Source: Arcobacter arenosus (GTDB lineage: Bacteria > Campylobacterota > Campylobacteria > Campylobacterales > Arcobacteraceae). Taken from it: a DNA stretch of 64,000 bases. Below, in pieces: positions 18,767 through 27,643 of the stretch (positions are counted from its first letter, which is position 1; the number at the start of each line of letters is the position of its first letter). Location: contig NZ_VANU01000004.1 of NCBI RefSeq assembly GCF_005771535.1, positions 310,001-374,000 on the forward strand. Direction: 5' to 3'. The notes beneath the pieces were generated by a model that had not been told where the DNA came from, did not search any database, and saw nothing but the letters and a program-made list of their open reading frames with translations. Made by a program: the position numbers and the translations under genes.

Positions 18767-19852
18767 TTAAAGAACCTTATTATAAACTTCGATCGTTTTT
18801 TCTAACATGTTTTTTAAAGAAAATGTTTTACTAATATATTCAAAACCATCAAACTTTAAAGTTTGAGCTTTTAATATATTTTCACACAATTTTTTTTCAT
18901 CTCCAACTTCAAAGTAAAAGCCATTTATATTCTCTCTAATAATATCTTTTACTCCACCATGATTAGTTGCAATTACAGGAGTATTCAAGGCTATTGCTTC
19001 AGCAACTGATCTTCCAAAGCTTTCTGGTTTTTTTGAAGAGCTTACAACTACATCACTTAAGTCATATATTTCAGCTATCTTATTTTGACTTCCCGTAAAA
19101 AGAATATTCTCTTTTAAATTTTGTTCTTTTATGAATTTTTTTAAAGAATTCAAATATTCCTCTTTATCACTTCTTACCCCACCAACAATAAGACCAACAA
19201 TATTTGGTTTATCATTTTTTACCAAACTTATAGCTTTTATAAAAGTTTCATAGTCTTTAAGCTGTGTTACTCTTCCAACACTTGTAACTATAAATTTATC
19301 TTCTAATCTATACTTTATTTTAAAATTTTCAATGAAATCTTTATCAATATTTTGTGGATTAAAAACTTCTAAATCAATTCCCCTTGGAATAACTGTAATT
19401 TTATTTTCATTAGTGTTGTAATTTTTTTGAATATATTCTTTTATACTATTACTTACGCATATCACAGCATCCGCTTTTTGCATAATAGAACTATAAAATC
19501 CAACACTATTAAAACCATGAACTGTACTTACTATTTTAAAGCCCAGTGATTTATTAGCTAAAAAAACAAGCCAAGCGGGAACTCTACTTCGTACATGAAT
19601 TATGTCAGGATTTATCTCTGTTAAAATCTTTTTTAACTTACTTACACGAGAAAATATTGTAAAAATGTTTTTGGAACACACATCAAATTTTATATGAGTT
19701 CCACCATCTTCTTCTATTTTATTTTCAAGTTTACCACCAGCACTAATAACAAAAGAGTCTAAACCTTCTTTTACATATTCACGATTAAGTTCAACTACAC
19801 CTCGTTCAACTCCACCTTCATTTAGTTCTGGAAGTAACTGCACAATTTTCAT
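18767..19852 (-). CDS. GT4-family glycosyltransferase
   Basis: A 361-residue GT-B glycosyltransferase of family GT4. PELNEGGVERGVVELNREY is the N-terminal glycine-rich segment and SSKKPESFGRSVAEAIALNTPVIATNHGG is the donor site with the E-x7-E pair. The opening (EGGVERG) and the PRGID segment recall WaaG/PimA-like transferases acting on lipid-linked or core acceptors. It is the second gene of the long operon, 24 bases after the epimerase. Sugar specificity unknown. Confidence 0.88.
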   Translation of the reverse strand: MKIVQLLPELNEGGVERGVVELNREYVKEGLDSFVISAGGKLENKIEEDGGTHIKFDVCSKNIFTIFSRVSKLKKILTEINPDIIHVRSRVPAWLVFLANKSLGFKIVSTVHGFNSVGFYSSIMQKADAVICVSNSIKEYIQKNYNTNENKITVIPRGIDLEVFNPQNIDKDFIENFKIKYRLEDKFIVTSVGRVTQLKDYETFIKAISLVKNDKPNIVGLIVGGVRSDKEEYLNSLKKFIKEQNLKENILFTGSQNKIAEIYDLSDVVVSSSKKPESFGRSVAEAIALNTPVIATNHGGVKDIIRENINGFYFEVGDEKKLCENILKAQTLKFDGFEYISKTFSLKNMLEKTIEVYNKVL

Positions 19853-19876
19853 AAAATAAATGACCTTTCTTTACAA

Positions 19877-20926
19877 TTACCTATAAAATTCTTTATACCA
19901 AACAACAAACTGCTCAATACCATCCGCAAGTTTTGTATCTGGCTTATAATCAAAATCTTCGATTAAATCATTTGTATCTGCATATGTTGATACTACATCT
20001 CCTGCTTGCATATCCATAAAATTCTTTTTTGCTTCTATTTGAAGTTTATCTTCTAATGTCTCTATAAACTCCATTAAAGATACTGGTGCATTATTCCCTA
20101 TATTATAAACTCTATAAGGAGCACTTGAAATATCTGGACTTGGATTTTCTGCATTAAAATCTTTTGAAGAAGAAGCTGGATTATCTATTACTTTTATGAT
20201 TCCATCTACTATATCTTCTACATAAGTAAAATCTCTACTCATATTTCCATGATTAAATACTTTTATTGCTCTATCATTTAATATTGCATCTGCAAAAAGC
20301 ATTGGTGCCATATCTGGTCTTCCCCATGGTCCATATACTGTAAAAAATCTTAATCCTGTACATTGAATTCCATAAAGATGTGCATATGTATGAGCCATCA
20401 TCTCATTTGATTTTTTAGTTGCTGCGTATAATGACACTGGGTGATCTGTATGATCACTTGTTTTAAATGGTTGAGATTTATTTAATCCATATACAGAAGA
20501 AGAACTAGCATAAGATAAATTTTTTACTTCATTATGTCTACAAGCTTCAAGAATATTCATAAATCCTTTTATATTTGAGTCTATATAAGCATGGGGATTT
20601 TCTATTGAGTATCTAACTCCTGCTTGTGCTGCAAGGTTACAAACTGCATCAAACTTCTCAATTTCAAACAATGCATTTATATCATTGGTATTAGCTAAAT
20701 CCATTTTTATAAATTTATGTTTTGGATATTTTGTACTACTTACAAGTTTATTAGAAGAAATCTCTTCTTTTTTTATACCAAGTTCTTCTAATCTTGCATA
20801 TTTTAAATTTACATCATAATAGTTATTTATATTATCAAGTCCTATTACTTCATCACCTCTTTCTAAAAGTTTTAAAGCCAGGTGATACCCAATAAATCCT
20901 GCTGTTCCTGTTACTAGTATTTTCAA
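19877..20926 (-). CDS. UDP-glucuronate 4-epimerase-like SDR enzyme (copy 2, first gene of operon)
   Basis: A 349-residue paralogue of the epimerase at 9392-10456, with the same GTAGFIG NAD site (7-13), SSSS-VYG segment and catalytic Y167/K171 in YAATK. Long stretches are shared, including the [15 protein letters not shown] region, but the two differ through the substrate loop at about residues 50-75, so specificity may differ. It is the first gene of the polysaccharide operon, starting at a TTG with AAGGA upstream, and faces the MBOAT gene across a divergent promoter region. Likely a UDP-uronate 4-epimerase. Confidence 0.86.
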   Translation of the reverse strand: MKILVTGTAGFIGYHLALKLLERGDEVIGLDNINNYYDVNLKYARLEELGIKKEEISSNKLVSSTKYPKHKFIKMDLANTNDINALFEIEKFDAVCNLAAQAGVRYSIENPHAYIDSNIKGFMNILEACRHNEVKNLSYASSSSVYGLNKSQPFKTSDHTDHPVSLYAATKKSNEMMAHTYAHLYGIQCTGLRFFTVYGPWGRPDMAPMLFADAILNDRAIKVFNHGNMSRDFTYVEDIVDGIIKVIDNPASSSKDFNAENPSPDISSAPYRVYNIGNNAPVSLMEFIETLEDKLQIEAKKNFMDMQAGDVVSTYADTNDLIEDFDYKPDTKLADGIEQFVVWYKEFYR

Positions 20927-20999
20927 GAAAACATATCCTTATTTTTTATAATTTCTAATATTAAATATTCAAAAACTTAATAAATATCTAAAACTATGC

Positions 21000-21032
21000 A
21001 TATTATATCTAAAACATTTTTAGATATAATAT
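21000..21032. promoter_or_regulatory. Perfect 15-bp inverted repeat containing divergent TATAAT elements
   Basis: Arms 21000-21014 and 21018-21032 are perfect inverted copies around a 3-base centre (CAT). Each arm contains a TATAAT -10 element pointing outward: plus-strand 21025-21030, about 40 bases before the MBOAT TTG, and minus-strand 21007-21002, about 76 bases before the epimerase TTG. The element is therefore likely a back-to-back promoter pair and possibly an operator. Confidence 0.6.
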
Positions 21033-21069
21033 TTTTCCAGAATCGCCAATTTAAAGCTTAAGGATTTTA

Positions 21070-22539
21070 TTGCTATTCAATAGTTATGAATTTATATTTA
21101 TCTTTTTACCAATAACTTTTTTTATATATTTTTATTTAAATAGTAAAAGGCTAACTGAAGTAGCTAAAGGATTCTTAGTATTCTCTTCATTATTTTTTTA
21201 TTCTTATTGGGAAATTAAATATCTGCCAATTATATTAGCATCTATGCTTTTTAATTATGTAATTGGGACTACCCTTTCTAAATATGATATTAAAAAAAAT
21301 AAAAAAACATTTTCTAAAAAATCTATTTTAATATTTGGTATTATTTGTAATGTAGCATTACTTGGATACTTTAAATATGCAGATTTCTTTATAGAAAATT
21401 TTAATTTATTTGCTGGATCTGATATAGAATTATTACATCTACTGCTACCATTAGCAATTTCATTCTTTACTTTCCAACAAATAGCTTATTTAGTTGATAG
21501 TTATAGAAAAGAGACTAAAGAATATGATTTTCTAAATTATGCTTTATTTGTAACTTTTTTCCCACAACTTATAGCAGGACCAATTGTTCATCATAAAGAG
21601 ATGATGCCTCAATTTGCAAATATTAAAAATAAAATAAAAAACTATAAAAATATAGCTTTAGGTATTTTTATATTTTCTATGGGATTATTTAAAAAAGTTA
21701 TTATTGCTGATACTTTTGCAGTATGGGCAAATACTGGATTTGATGTAGCACAAACTTTGAATTTTTTTGAAGCATGGGCAACATCACTATCTTATACTTT
21801 CCAATTATATTTTGACTTTTCAGGTTATACAGATATGGCTATAGGTATTGCTCTTTTATTTAATATAAAATTACCAATAAACTTTAACTCTCCATATAAA
21901 GCTTTGGATATTCAAGATTTTTGGAGAAGATGGCATATTACATTATCTAGGTTTTTAAGAGATTATATTTATATTCCATTAGGTGGGAATAGAAAAGGAC
22001 CAACAAGAACTTATGTTAACTTATTAGCAACATTTGTCATAGGTGGTTTTTGGCATGGTGCTGGATGGACATTTATCTTTTGGGGATTTCTACACGGAGT
22101 TGCATTAGCAGTTCATAGACTATGGCAAACAATAGGATTCAAGCTACCTAAAATGATAGCATGGATAATAACATTTAACTTTGTAAATATAGCATGGGTA
22201 TTTTTTAGAGCTAAAGAATGGGATGATGCTATTAAAGTATTAAGTTCTATGTTTAGTTTAGACAATATTATTTTACCTGAAAAATGGGAAAGAAAAGTTG
22301 GTTTTTTGAATGAATGGGGTGTAGAATTCAGTAGAGTATATGAAAATATTTCAGGAAAAGATAATACTACTTGGTTTATATTTTCATCAATATTGATAGT
22401 TTTATTTTTAAAGAACTCAAATCAATACAAAACTCTTTTTAAAGCGCAGTTTCATTTATGGATATTTACAATCATAATATTTATCTATTCAATTTTTTCT
22501 TTTTCTAAAACATCAGACTTTTTATATTTTAATTTCTAG
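21070..22539 (+). CDS. MBOAT-family O-acyltransferase (AlgI/DltB-like)
   Basis: A 489-residue inner membrane protein with about eleven predicted membrane segments. The MBOAT core is visible: FSGYTDMAIGIALLFN, the FWRRWHITLSRFLRDYIYIPLGGNRKG loop and FVIGGFWHGAGWTFIFWGFLHG, where the WHGA histidine is the presumed catalytic residue. AlgI/PatA-type members move acetyl groups from a cytoplasmic donor across the membrane for O-acetylation of polysaccharide or peptidoglycan. The start is a TTG with AAGGA six bases upstream. The next gene encodes an anchored SGNH protein, the usual periplasmic transferase partner. The polysaccharide made by the divergent operon is the likely target. Confidence 0.9.
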   Translation: MLFNSYEFIFIFLPITFFIYFYLNSKRLTEVAKGFLVFSSLFFYSYWEIKYLPIILASMLFNYVIGTTLSKYDIKKNKKTFSKKSILIFGIICNVALLGYFKYADFFIENFNLFAGSDIELLHLLLPLAISFFTFQQIAYLVDSYRKETKEYDFLNYALFVTFFPQLIAGPIVHHKEMMPQFANIKNKIKNYKNIALGIFIFSMGLFKKVIIADTFAVWANTGFDVAQTLNFFEAWATSLSYTFQLYFDFSGYTDMAIGIALLFNIKLPINFNSPYKALDIQDFWRRWHITLSRFLRDYIYIPLGGNRKGPTRTYVNLLATFVIGGFWHGAGWTFIFWGFLHGVALAVHRLWQTIGFKLPKMIAWIITFNFVNIAWVFFRAKEWDDAIKVLSSMFSLDNIILPEKWERKVGFLNEWGVEFSRVYENISGKDNTTWFIFSSILIVLFLKNSNQYKTLFKAQFHLWIFTIIIFIYSIFSFSKTSDFLYFNF

Positions 22540-22546
22540 GATATTT

Positions 22547-23389
22547 ATGAAATACAAATATTTTACTTATTCAATAATTTTACTACCCCTTTCAATTTTT
22601 TTTATAATCGAAACATATATTTATACTATTAGCGAAAAACTAGTATTTACAAATGCATTAATTGCATCAAGAAAATCAAATATTCAATGTTTAATAATGG
22701 GAGATTCTCACCTTCAAAATGGATTTAGAAATAATTTAAAAAATTGTTATAATCTTTCTATTGGAGGTTCATCTCTTCCAATGATACAAGACGCTGTAAA
22801 TTCTGTTTATGATAACAATGATTTAAAAATGATTATTTTACCATTAGAACCCCATGATTTTTCAACATATAGACAACAAAATTATTCTCCTATATTTAAA
22901 GATATTTCTAAAACTTTCAATATTATGTATCAACCTCTATTCAATATTCTGCCAGTAAAAGAAGAAATTCAAGATTATATTAAAAATAATAAAAAAGAAG
23001 ATTTATGGCCTAATTGGTCAATCAGAGAAAAAGAAAAAAGAGTTGAAGAAAGAATTAATATTCATGGAAATTTAAAAAACTTCGAAAAATCGAACTATTC
23101 AATTAATTATATAAAATTTATTGAAAACTTAATAAAGAAAAATATAAAAGTTTATCTAGTTAGAACTCCTGTGACATATAAATACAATAAAAAAATGTTT
23201 GAAGTATTAGACTCAAATAGATGGGAAAGATATACTAAAGAATTCACTTCAATGGGTGCAATATATATTGATTTTAAAAAGCTTAACTTTAATAACTCTG
23301 AAGATATTTATTTTGTTGATGAAGACCATTTAAATGAAAAAGGTTCATTTTTGTATACAAGATTATTAAAAGAACATATTAAATATTAA
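22547..23389 (+). CDS. Membrane-anchored SGNH-like protein, probable MBOAT partner
   Basis: A 280-residue protein with one N-terminal membrane segment (about 5-24) and a periplasmic SGNH-like domain: MGDSH (S54 as nucleophile candidate) and DEDH (D258, H261). Seven bases separate it from the MBOAT gene. In AlgI-AlgJ/X and PatA-PatB systems an SGNH protein of this kind completes transfer of the acetyl group delivered by the MBOAT protein. The overall sequence is divergent, so the name rests on the two motifs and context. Its 3' end overlaps the convergent ELM1 gene by 11 bases. Confidence 0.72.
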   Translation: MKYKYFTYSIILLPLSIFFIIETYIYTISEKLVFTNALIASRKSNIQCLIMGDSHLQNGFRNNLKNCYNLSIGGSSLPMIQDAVNSVYDNNDLKMIILPLEPHDFSTYRQQNYSPIFKDISKTFNIMYQPLFNILPVKEEIQDYIKNNKKEDLWPNWSIREKEKRVEERINIHGNLKNFEKSNYSINYIKFIENLIKKNIKVYLVRTPVTYKYNKKMFEVLDSNRWERYTKEFTSMGAIYIDFKKLNFNNSEDIYFVDEDHLNEKGSFLYTRLLKEHIKY

Positions 23390-24254
23390 CTTTATCAAGA
23401 AATTTTTTTAAATCTATTTTTTCTTTTGTATTTTTTACTAAATCAGCTAAGCTGTGAAATTTTGTATTCTCTTCTTTTGAATCTAATTTAATAATATTGA
23501 TATTTGCTTCACTATTTGCTTTTGCTTCACTTAGCATTGATGTTGAATCTATTGTAATATAAAGTTCCTCACAAAGAGCCAAAAAATCAGGTATTGGATT
23601 AATATTTTGTTCTTTTGAAAATATTAGTTTATAATCAAACTTATAATTCTCAATTAAATCATCAATTTGTTTTGGTGTTCTTCTTGAAGTTGTAATATAT
23701 TTTAAATGCTTTGGATATTTTAAAAATATTTCATCCAATGCACTTTTTATTTTTTCAAACTCCATTTTAAATATTTTATTATCTCCACCAATTATTATTC
23801 CAATTGCCTTTTTATTACTTTCTTTTTTTAAAATATTTTTAGGAATTGAATATGATAGATTCAAAGGGATTTCTATAATATTTTCCAATTTTGGTGGATT
23901 ATCATGACTTTGTGCAACTATATAATCAAAGTCACTATATCTATATGATTTTGGAAGCATTAAAGCAATAGATTTTATATTGTATTTTTTTGAGATATAT
24001 TTATTAAAATAATAAGTTCCTGATCCAGTACTAACAACTGCATCATAAAACTCATAATTAAATTTTTTGTGGCTTAAAAATAAATCATCTGTATAAAAAG
24101 AGAATTTATCAAAAACATATGAAAAAATTTTAGCAATTTTTGAACAAAATTTTACTTCTAAGATATCATAACTAATATTTTTTATTTTACAAAAAGCAAT
24201 AGATTGATTTAAATGACCTGGCTTTCCATCACTAATTATTAGAATTCTTTTCAT
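23379..24254 (-). CDS. ELM1/DUF1022-family GT-B-like protein (copy 2)
   Basis: A 291-residue ELM1-family protein with the canonical opening ISDGKPGHLNQS, IIGGDNK in the middle, TTSRRTPKQI and an ITIDSTSMLSEA donor-site-like segment. It is shorter than, and diverged from, the copy at 15296-16285. It is the last gene of the gltB operon, overlapping the LpxL-type acyltransferase by 23 bases, which points to a role in LPS assembly. The reaction is not established for bacterial members. The 3' end overlaps the convergent SGNH gene. Confidence 0.84.
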   Translation of the reverse strand: MKRILIISDGKPGHLNQSIAFCKIKNISYDILEVKFCSKIAKIFSYVFDKFSFYTDDLFLSHKKFNYEFYDAVVSTGSGTYYFNKYISKKYNIKSIALMLPKSYRYSDFDYIVAQSHDNPPKLENIIEIPLNLSYSIPKNILKKESNKKAIGIIIGGDNKIFKMEFEKIKSALDEIFLKYPKHLKYITTSRRTPKQIDDLIENYKFDYKLIFSKEQNINPIPDFLALCEELYITIDSTSMLSEAKANSEANINIIKLDSKEENTKFHSLADLVKNTKEKIDLKKFLDKVNI

Positions 24255-25140
24255 AAATCTCTTTATAATAATTTTTAAATCTTTTGTGGGGCCAAAACCA
24301 TTGTTTTGGATCAGTTTTTATTATATCAGATATTGCATTAGCATGTAATTGAGCTAGTTTTTCAATATCATCTTTATCATCATCAGTTTTAATTGGTTTA
24401 ATTGGTTCATAAATTTTAATTTTATATTTATAATCATCTTTATTAAATATTGCAAAGGGAATTACATATGCTTGAAATTTTCTTTGTAATACAGCTGAAG
24501 TAGAAGACTGATTTGCTTTTTTCCCAAGAAATCTTATAACTGAGCTATCTTTAAGACTCGCTTTTTGATCAATTATAAGAGAGATTATCTTTTTTTTACT
24601 AAGTGCTTTGAAAAGTTGCTTTACCGCTCCTTTTCTAAAAATAATTTTAGCTCCAGAACTTTCCCTAGATTTTGTTATAAATTTATCGATTTCTTTAAAG
24701 TTTGATTCCCTAGCAACTTGTACCATTGGTGAAACAAACTTATTAAAATAGCACCCTAAAACTTCCATATTTCCAAAATGAGCTGATATCATAATAATAG
24801 GATGACCTTCCTCTTGAAGTTTTTTAATTATCTCTACACCTTCAATCTCTACATCACTTTTAAGTTCTTCATCTGTAATTGTTAGATTTTCTATTTGAGA
24901 TAAAACCCATAAAGTCATATTGAAATAAGAGTATTTTTGAATCTCTTTTATCTCTTCATTTGAAAGTTTTTTATCAAAAACTAAATCTAAATTAGCTTTG
25001 ATAATTTTGTTAGTACCCCTTGCAAAAAAGTATACAACTCTAGATAAAATAAAAAAGAATCCTCTTCTTAATTTTTTAGGAAGAATTTGCATAAATTTAA
25101 CAAAAATTAAAAAGAGTCTGTAAAGAATCTTTTCTAGCAT
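24232..25140 (-). CDS. LpxL/HtrB-type lipid A secondary acyltransferase
   Basis: A 302-residue lysophospholipid acyltransferase-superfamily protein of the LpxL/LpxM group, which adds a secondary acyl chain to the lipid A precursor on the inner membrane. An N-terminal hydrophobic anchor (about 20-40) precedes the catalytic ISAHFGNMEV (HX4E) motif near residue 120; IDQKAS and a C-terminal DPKQWFWPHKRFK segment are characteristic of the family. It overlaps ppx by 7 bases. Association with ELM1 and the nearby glycosyltransferase locus fits lipopolysaccharide assembly. Which acyl chain and position are unknown. Confidence 0.88.
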   Translation of the reverse strand: MLEKILYRLFLIFVKFMQILPKKLRRGFFFILSRVVYFFARGTNKIIKANLDLVFDKKLSNEEIKEIQKYSYFNMTLWVLSQIENLTITDEELKSDVEIEGVEIIKKLQEEGHPIIMISAHFGNMEVLGCYFNKFVSPMVQVARESNFKEIDKFITKSRESSGAKIIFRKGAVKQLFKALSKKKIISLIIDQKASLKDSSVIRFLGKKANQSSTSAVLQRKFQAYVIPFAIFNKDDYKYKIKIYEPIKPIKTDDDKDDIEKLAQLHANAISDIIKTDPKQWFWPHKRFKNYYKEIYEKNSNN

Positions 25141-26605
25141 GAAAGTTTAACCTTAAGTCCTTTGGGAGATTCTAGTTTTGCTATTTCATTTTCTATAAGA
25201 AAAATTGATTTTTCAAAACATATCTTTAGTTTATTATCTTTTAGCTTATAGTTTAGTTTTGGCATGGACATATCTTGATTTAATGTTAAGTTTAAACTTA
25301 TCATAAAAGATAACCACTGCATTTTTTCTATAGGAGGTAGTAGTGATTCAAAATGTTTTAAATCTCTTTTTTGAGGAAGTGATTTTTTAGAAAACTTAAT
25401 TGTGTGAGCAATAGTTACTCTACTTGAATGTAAAAAGCCATAATTTAAACCACTAAGTATAAAATCAAAAGTATTATCATTTGATTTATAAAAGTTTAAT
25501 GTAGTACCAAGTGAATTTAATTTTGATGCAATAACTAAAAGATGTCTATATTTATCATCTAATTCATGTAAAGGTTTTAAAACATCAAATATTTCTCTAG
25601 CATTTCTTCCAAGATAAGCACTTTGTTTTTCATCAATTTGAAATCTATCAAGTAAACTTTTAACACTTACATTAAAATTAGCTGGAAATTTATTATTTGA
25701 GTTTCTTAATAAATCAGTTAAATATACACCTTCTCTAACACCAGCCCCAGAAGTAACCACTCTTTTTATATTTAACTCATCTAAAATAGTTTTAAATATA
25801 AAAGTACCCTCTTTTATAGTATCAAACCTATCTTTTTTTATACCTATATGTTTTAACGTATTGCTGTTTTTTGCATTTACAATTTGCTCTAAGATATGTC
25901 TATTTAAATCAACACAATAAGTAAAGCCATGTAAAATATCAAGAGGATAATGAGTTTTGGAGATTATAACCTTACTTAAAGCCCTTATACTTCCACCAAT
26001 ACCAACAACTGTTGAAGGAATTTCATGACCACACTCAAGTACCTCTTTTAATTTTTCTAAAAGATACTCTTTCGCACCTTCTATATTACCTTTAGAGAAG
26101 AAAAGTTCATTAAGTCTTACTGTACCTACATCTAAAGAGATACATTTTTCTATTTGCCCATTTCTTACTATTGCAAACTCAGTTGAGCCACCACCTATAT
26201 CTACAGTGATAAACTCTTCCTCATAAATTAAATTCATAGTTGCAACACCACCATAGTAGGCTTCTTTTACACCATTTATGATTTTAATATTTAAACCCAA
26301 CTCATTTCTAACTTTTTTTAAAAAAAGATTTGAATTAGGAGCATCCCTTAATGCTGAAGTTGCAACACAGATAATTTTTCTAGATTTTAAAGATTTTGAA
26401 ATACTTAAAAAAGATTCTAAAGAGTTAAATGCTCTTTGCATTGGAAGTTCTTGAAGATTGCCACCATTTTCGTAACAACCTTCAGATATTTTAACTCTTG
26501 CTTTTGTTTCATTTATAAGATTAAAAGCAAAACGACTACTTTTTTCAAGCACAACCATACGCATTGAGTTAGACCCAATGTCAATTATAGTTGTTACCTT
26601 AGCCA

Positions 26606-26606
<1 letters not shown>
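25134..26606 (-). CDS. ppx: Ppx/GppA exopolyphosphatase family protein
   Basis: A 490-residue Ppx/GppA phosphatase of the actin-like ATPase fold. TIIDIGSNSMRMVV (phosphate 1 motif), TSALRDAPN, TVDIGGGSTEFA (phosphate 2) and GVGGSIRALS-type motifs are visible, with a C-terminal HD-like helical region including the HELDDKYRHLLVIASKLN segment. Members hydrolyse polyphosphate from the end or remove the 5' phosphate of pppGpp; which one cannot be told here. It shares one base with the ferredoxin gene upstream (TAATG) and lies in the gltB operon. Confidence 0.88.
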
Positions 26607-26893
<287 letters not shown>

Positions 26894-27637
26894 TTATAGC
26901 CTATTATTCTTAATAATTCCTTTAATTTGTAACAAATTTTGCTCATTTTTAGAAACAATTAAGAAATCACTATCCTGATAGGTAAAAAGGTCACAATTTA
27001 TATGGTTTGCAGCAGCTATATCAAACTCTCTTAATTTACCTGCAAAAATAACAAAATTAAAATTTCTTGCATTTGCCAAAGATAGTGCAGCAGCACCAGG
27101 ACTTCTAAATTTTAATCTATTTTCATATAAATTTTTACAAATATTTGGATAAGCATAAGCCCTTTCAAATATTCCAATTGAAGGATTAGAAATTTTTTGA
27201 AAGGTAATTTCATCTTCATTTATTAATGAAATCTCTTTTATACCCTTATCAACTCTATAAATCATACTTGCATTAACTAAATTAGTTACATATCCTGCTT
27301 TACTTTCATCATCTATAAATAAAGCAATAGAAGAACCATAATAAGGTAAAGAGCTTTGAAAGTTATGACTTCCATCGATTGGATCAATTACAATTTTTAC
27401 ATTTGAGTTTGAAGATATGTGACCTATCTCTTCTGAATAAATGTCTCCAAATTTTTGAAGATGTTTAATAAATATTTTTTCAGCTTTTAAATCTATATTT
27501 AAAGAGTTATCTCCTCCAAATCCTATAGTATTTGAAGGTTCCAAGTCTAAAGGAGTCATATGAGTATTAATATACCCATAAAGCTCCTTATTAGCTTTTA
27601 TAACTGCATTTGTAAACGCGTTATAATCAAAGTTCAT
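26894..27637 (-). CDS. Inositol monophosphatase family phosphatase
   Basis: A 247-residue member of the magnesium-dependent inositol monophosphatase/CysQ/FBPase superfamily. The metal-binding motif IDPIDGSHNF and the later FRSPGAAALSLANARN segment are intact. Possible substrates are inositol phosphate, fructose bisphosphate or 3'-phosphoadenosine phosphate; nothing in the sequence decides. The gene lies 6 bases after gltD and 33 before the ferredoxin in the same operon. Confidence 0.87.
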   Translation of the reverse strand: MNFDYNAFTNAVIKANKELYGYINTHMTPLDLEPSNTIGFGGDNSLNIDLKAEKIFIKHLQKFGDIYSEEIGHISSNSNVKIVIDPIDGSHNFQSSLPYYGSSIALFIDDESKAGYVTNLVNASMIYRVDKGIKEISLINEDEITFQKISNPSIGIFERAYAYPNICKNLYENRLKFRSPGAAALSLANARNFNFVIFAGKLREFDIAAANHINCDLFTYQDSDFLIVSKNEQNLLQIKGIIKNNRL

Positions 27638-27643
27638 AACAGA

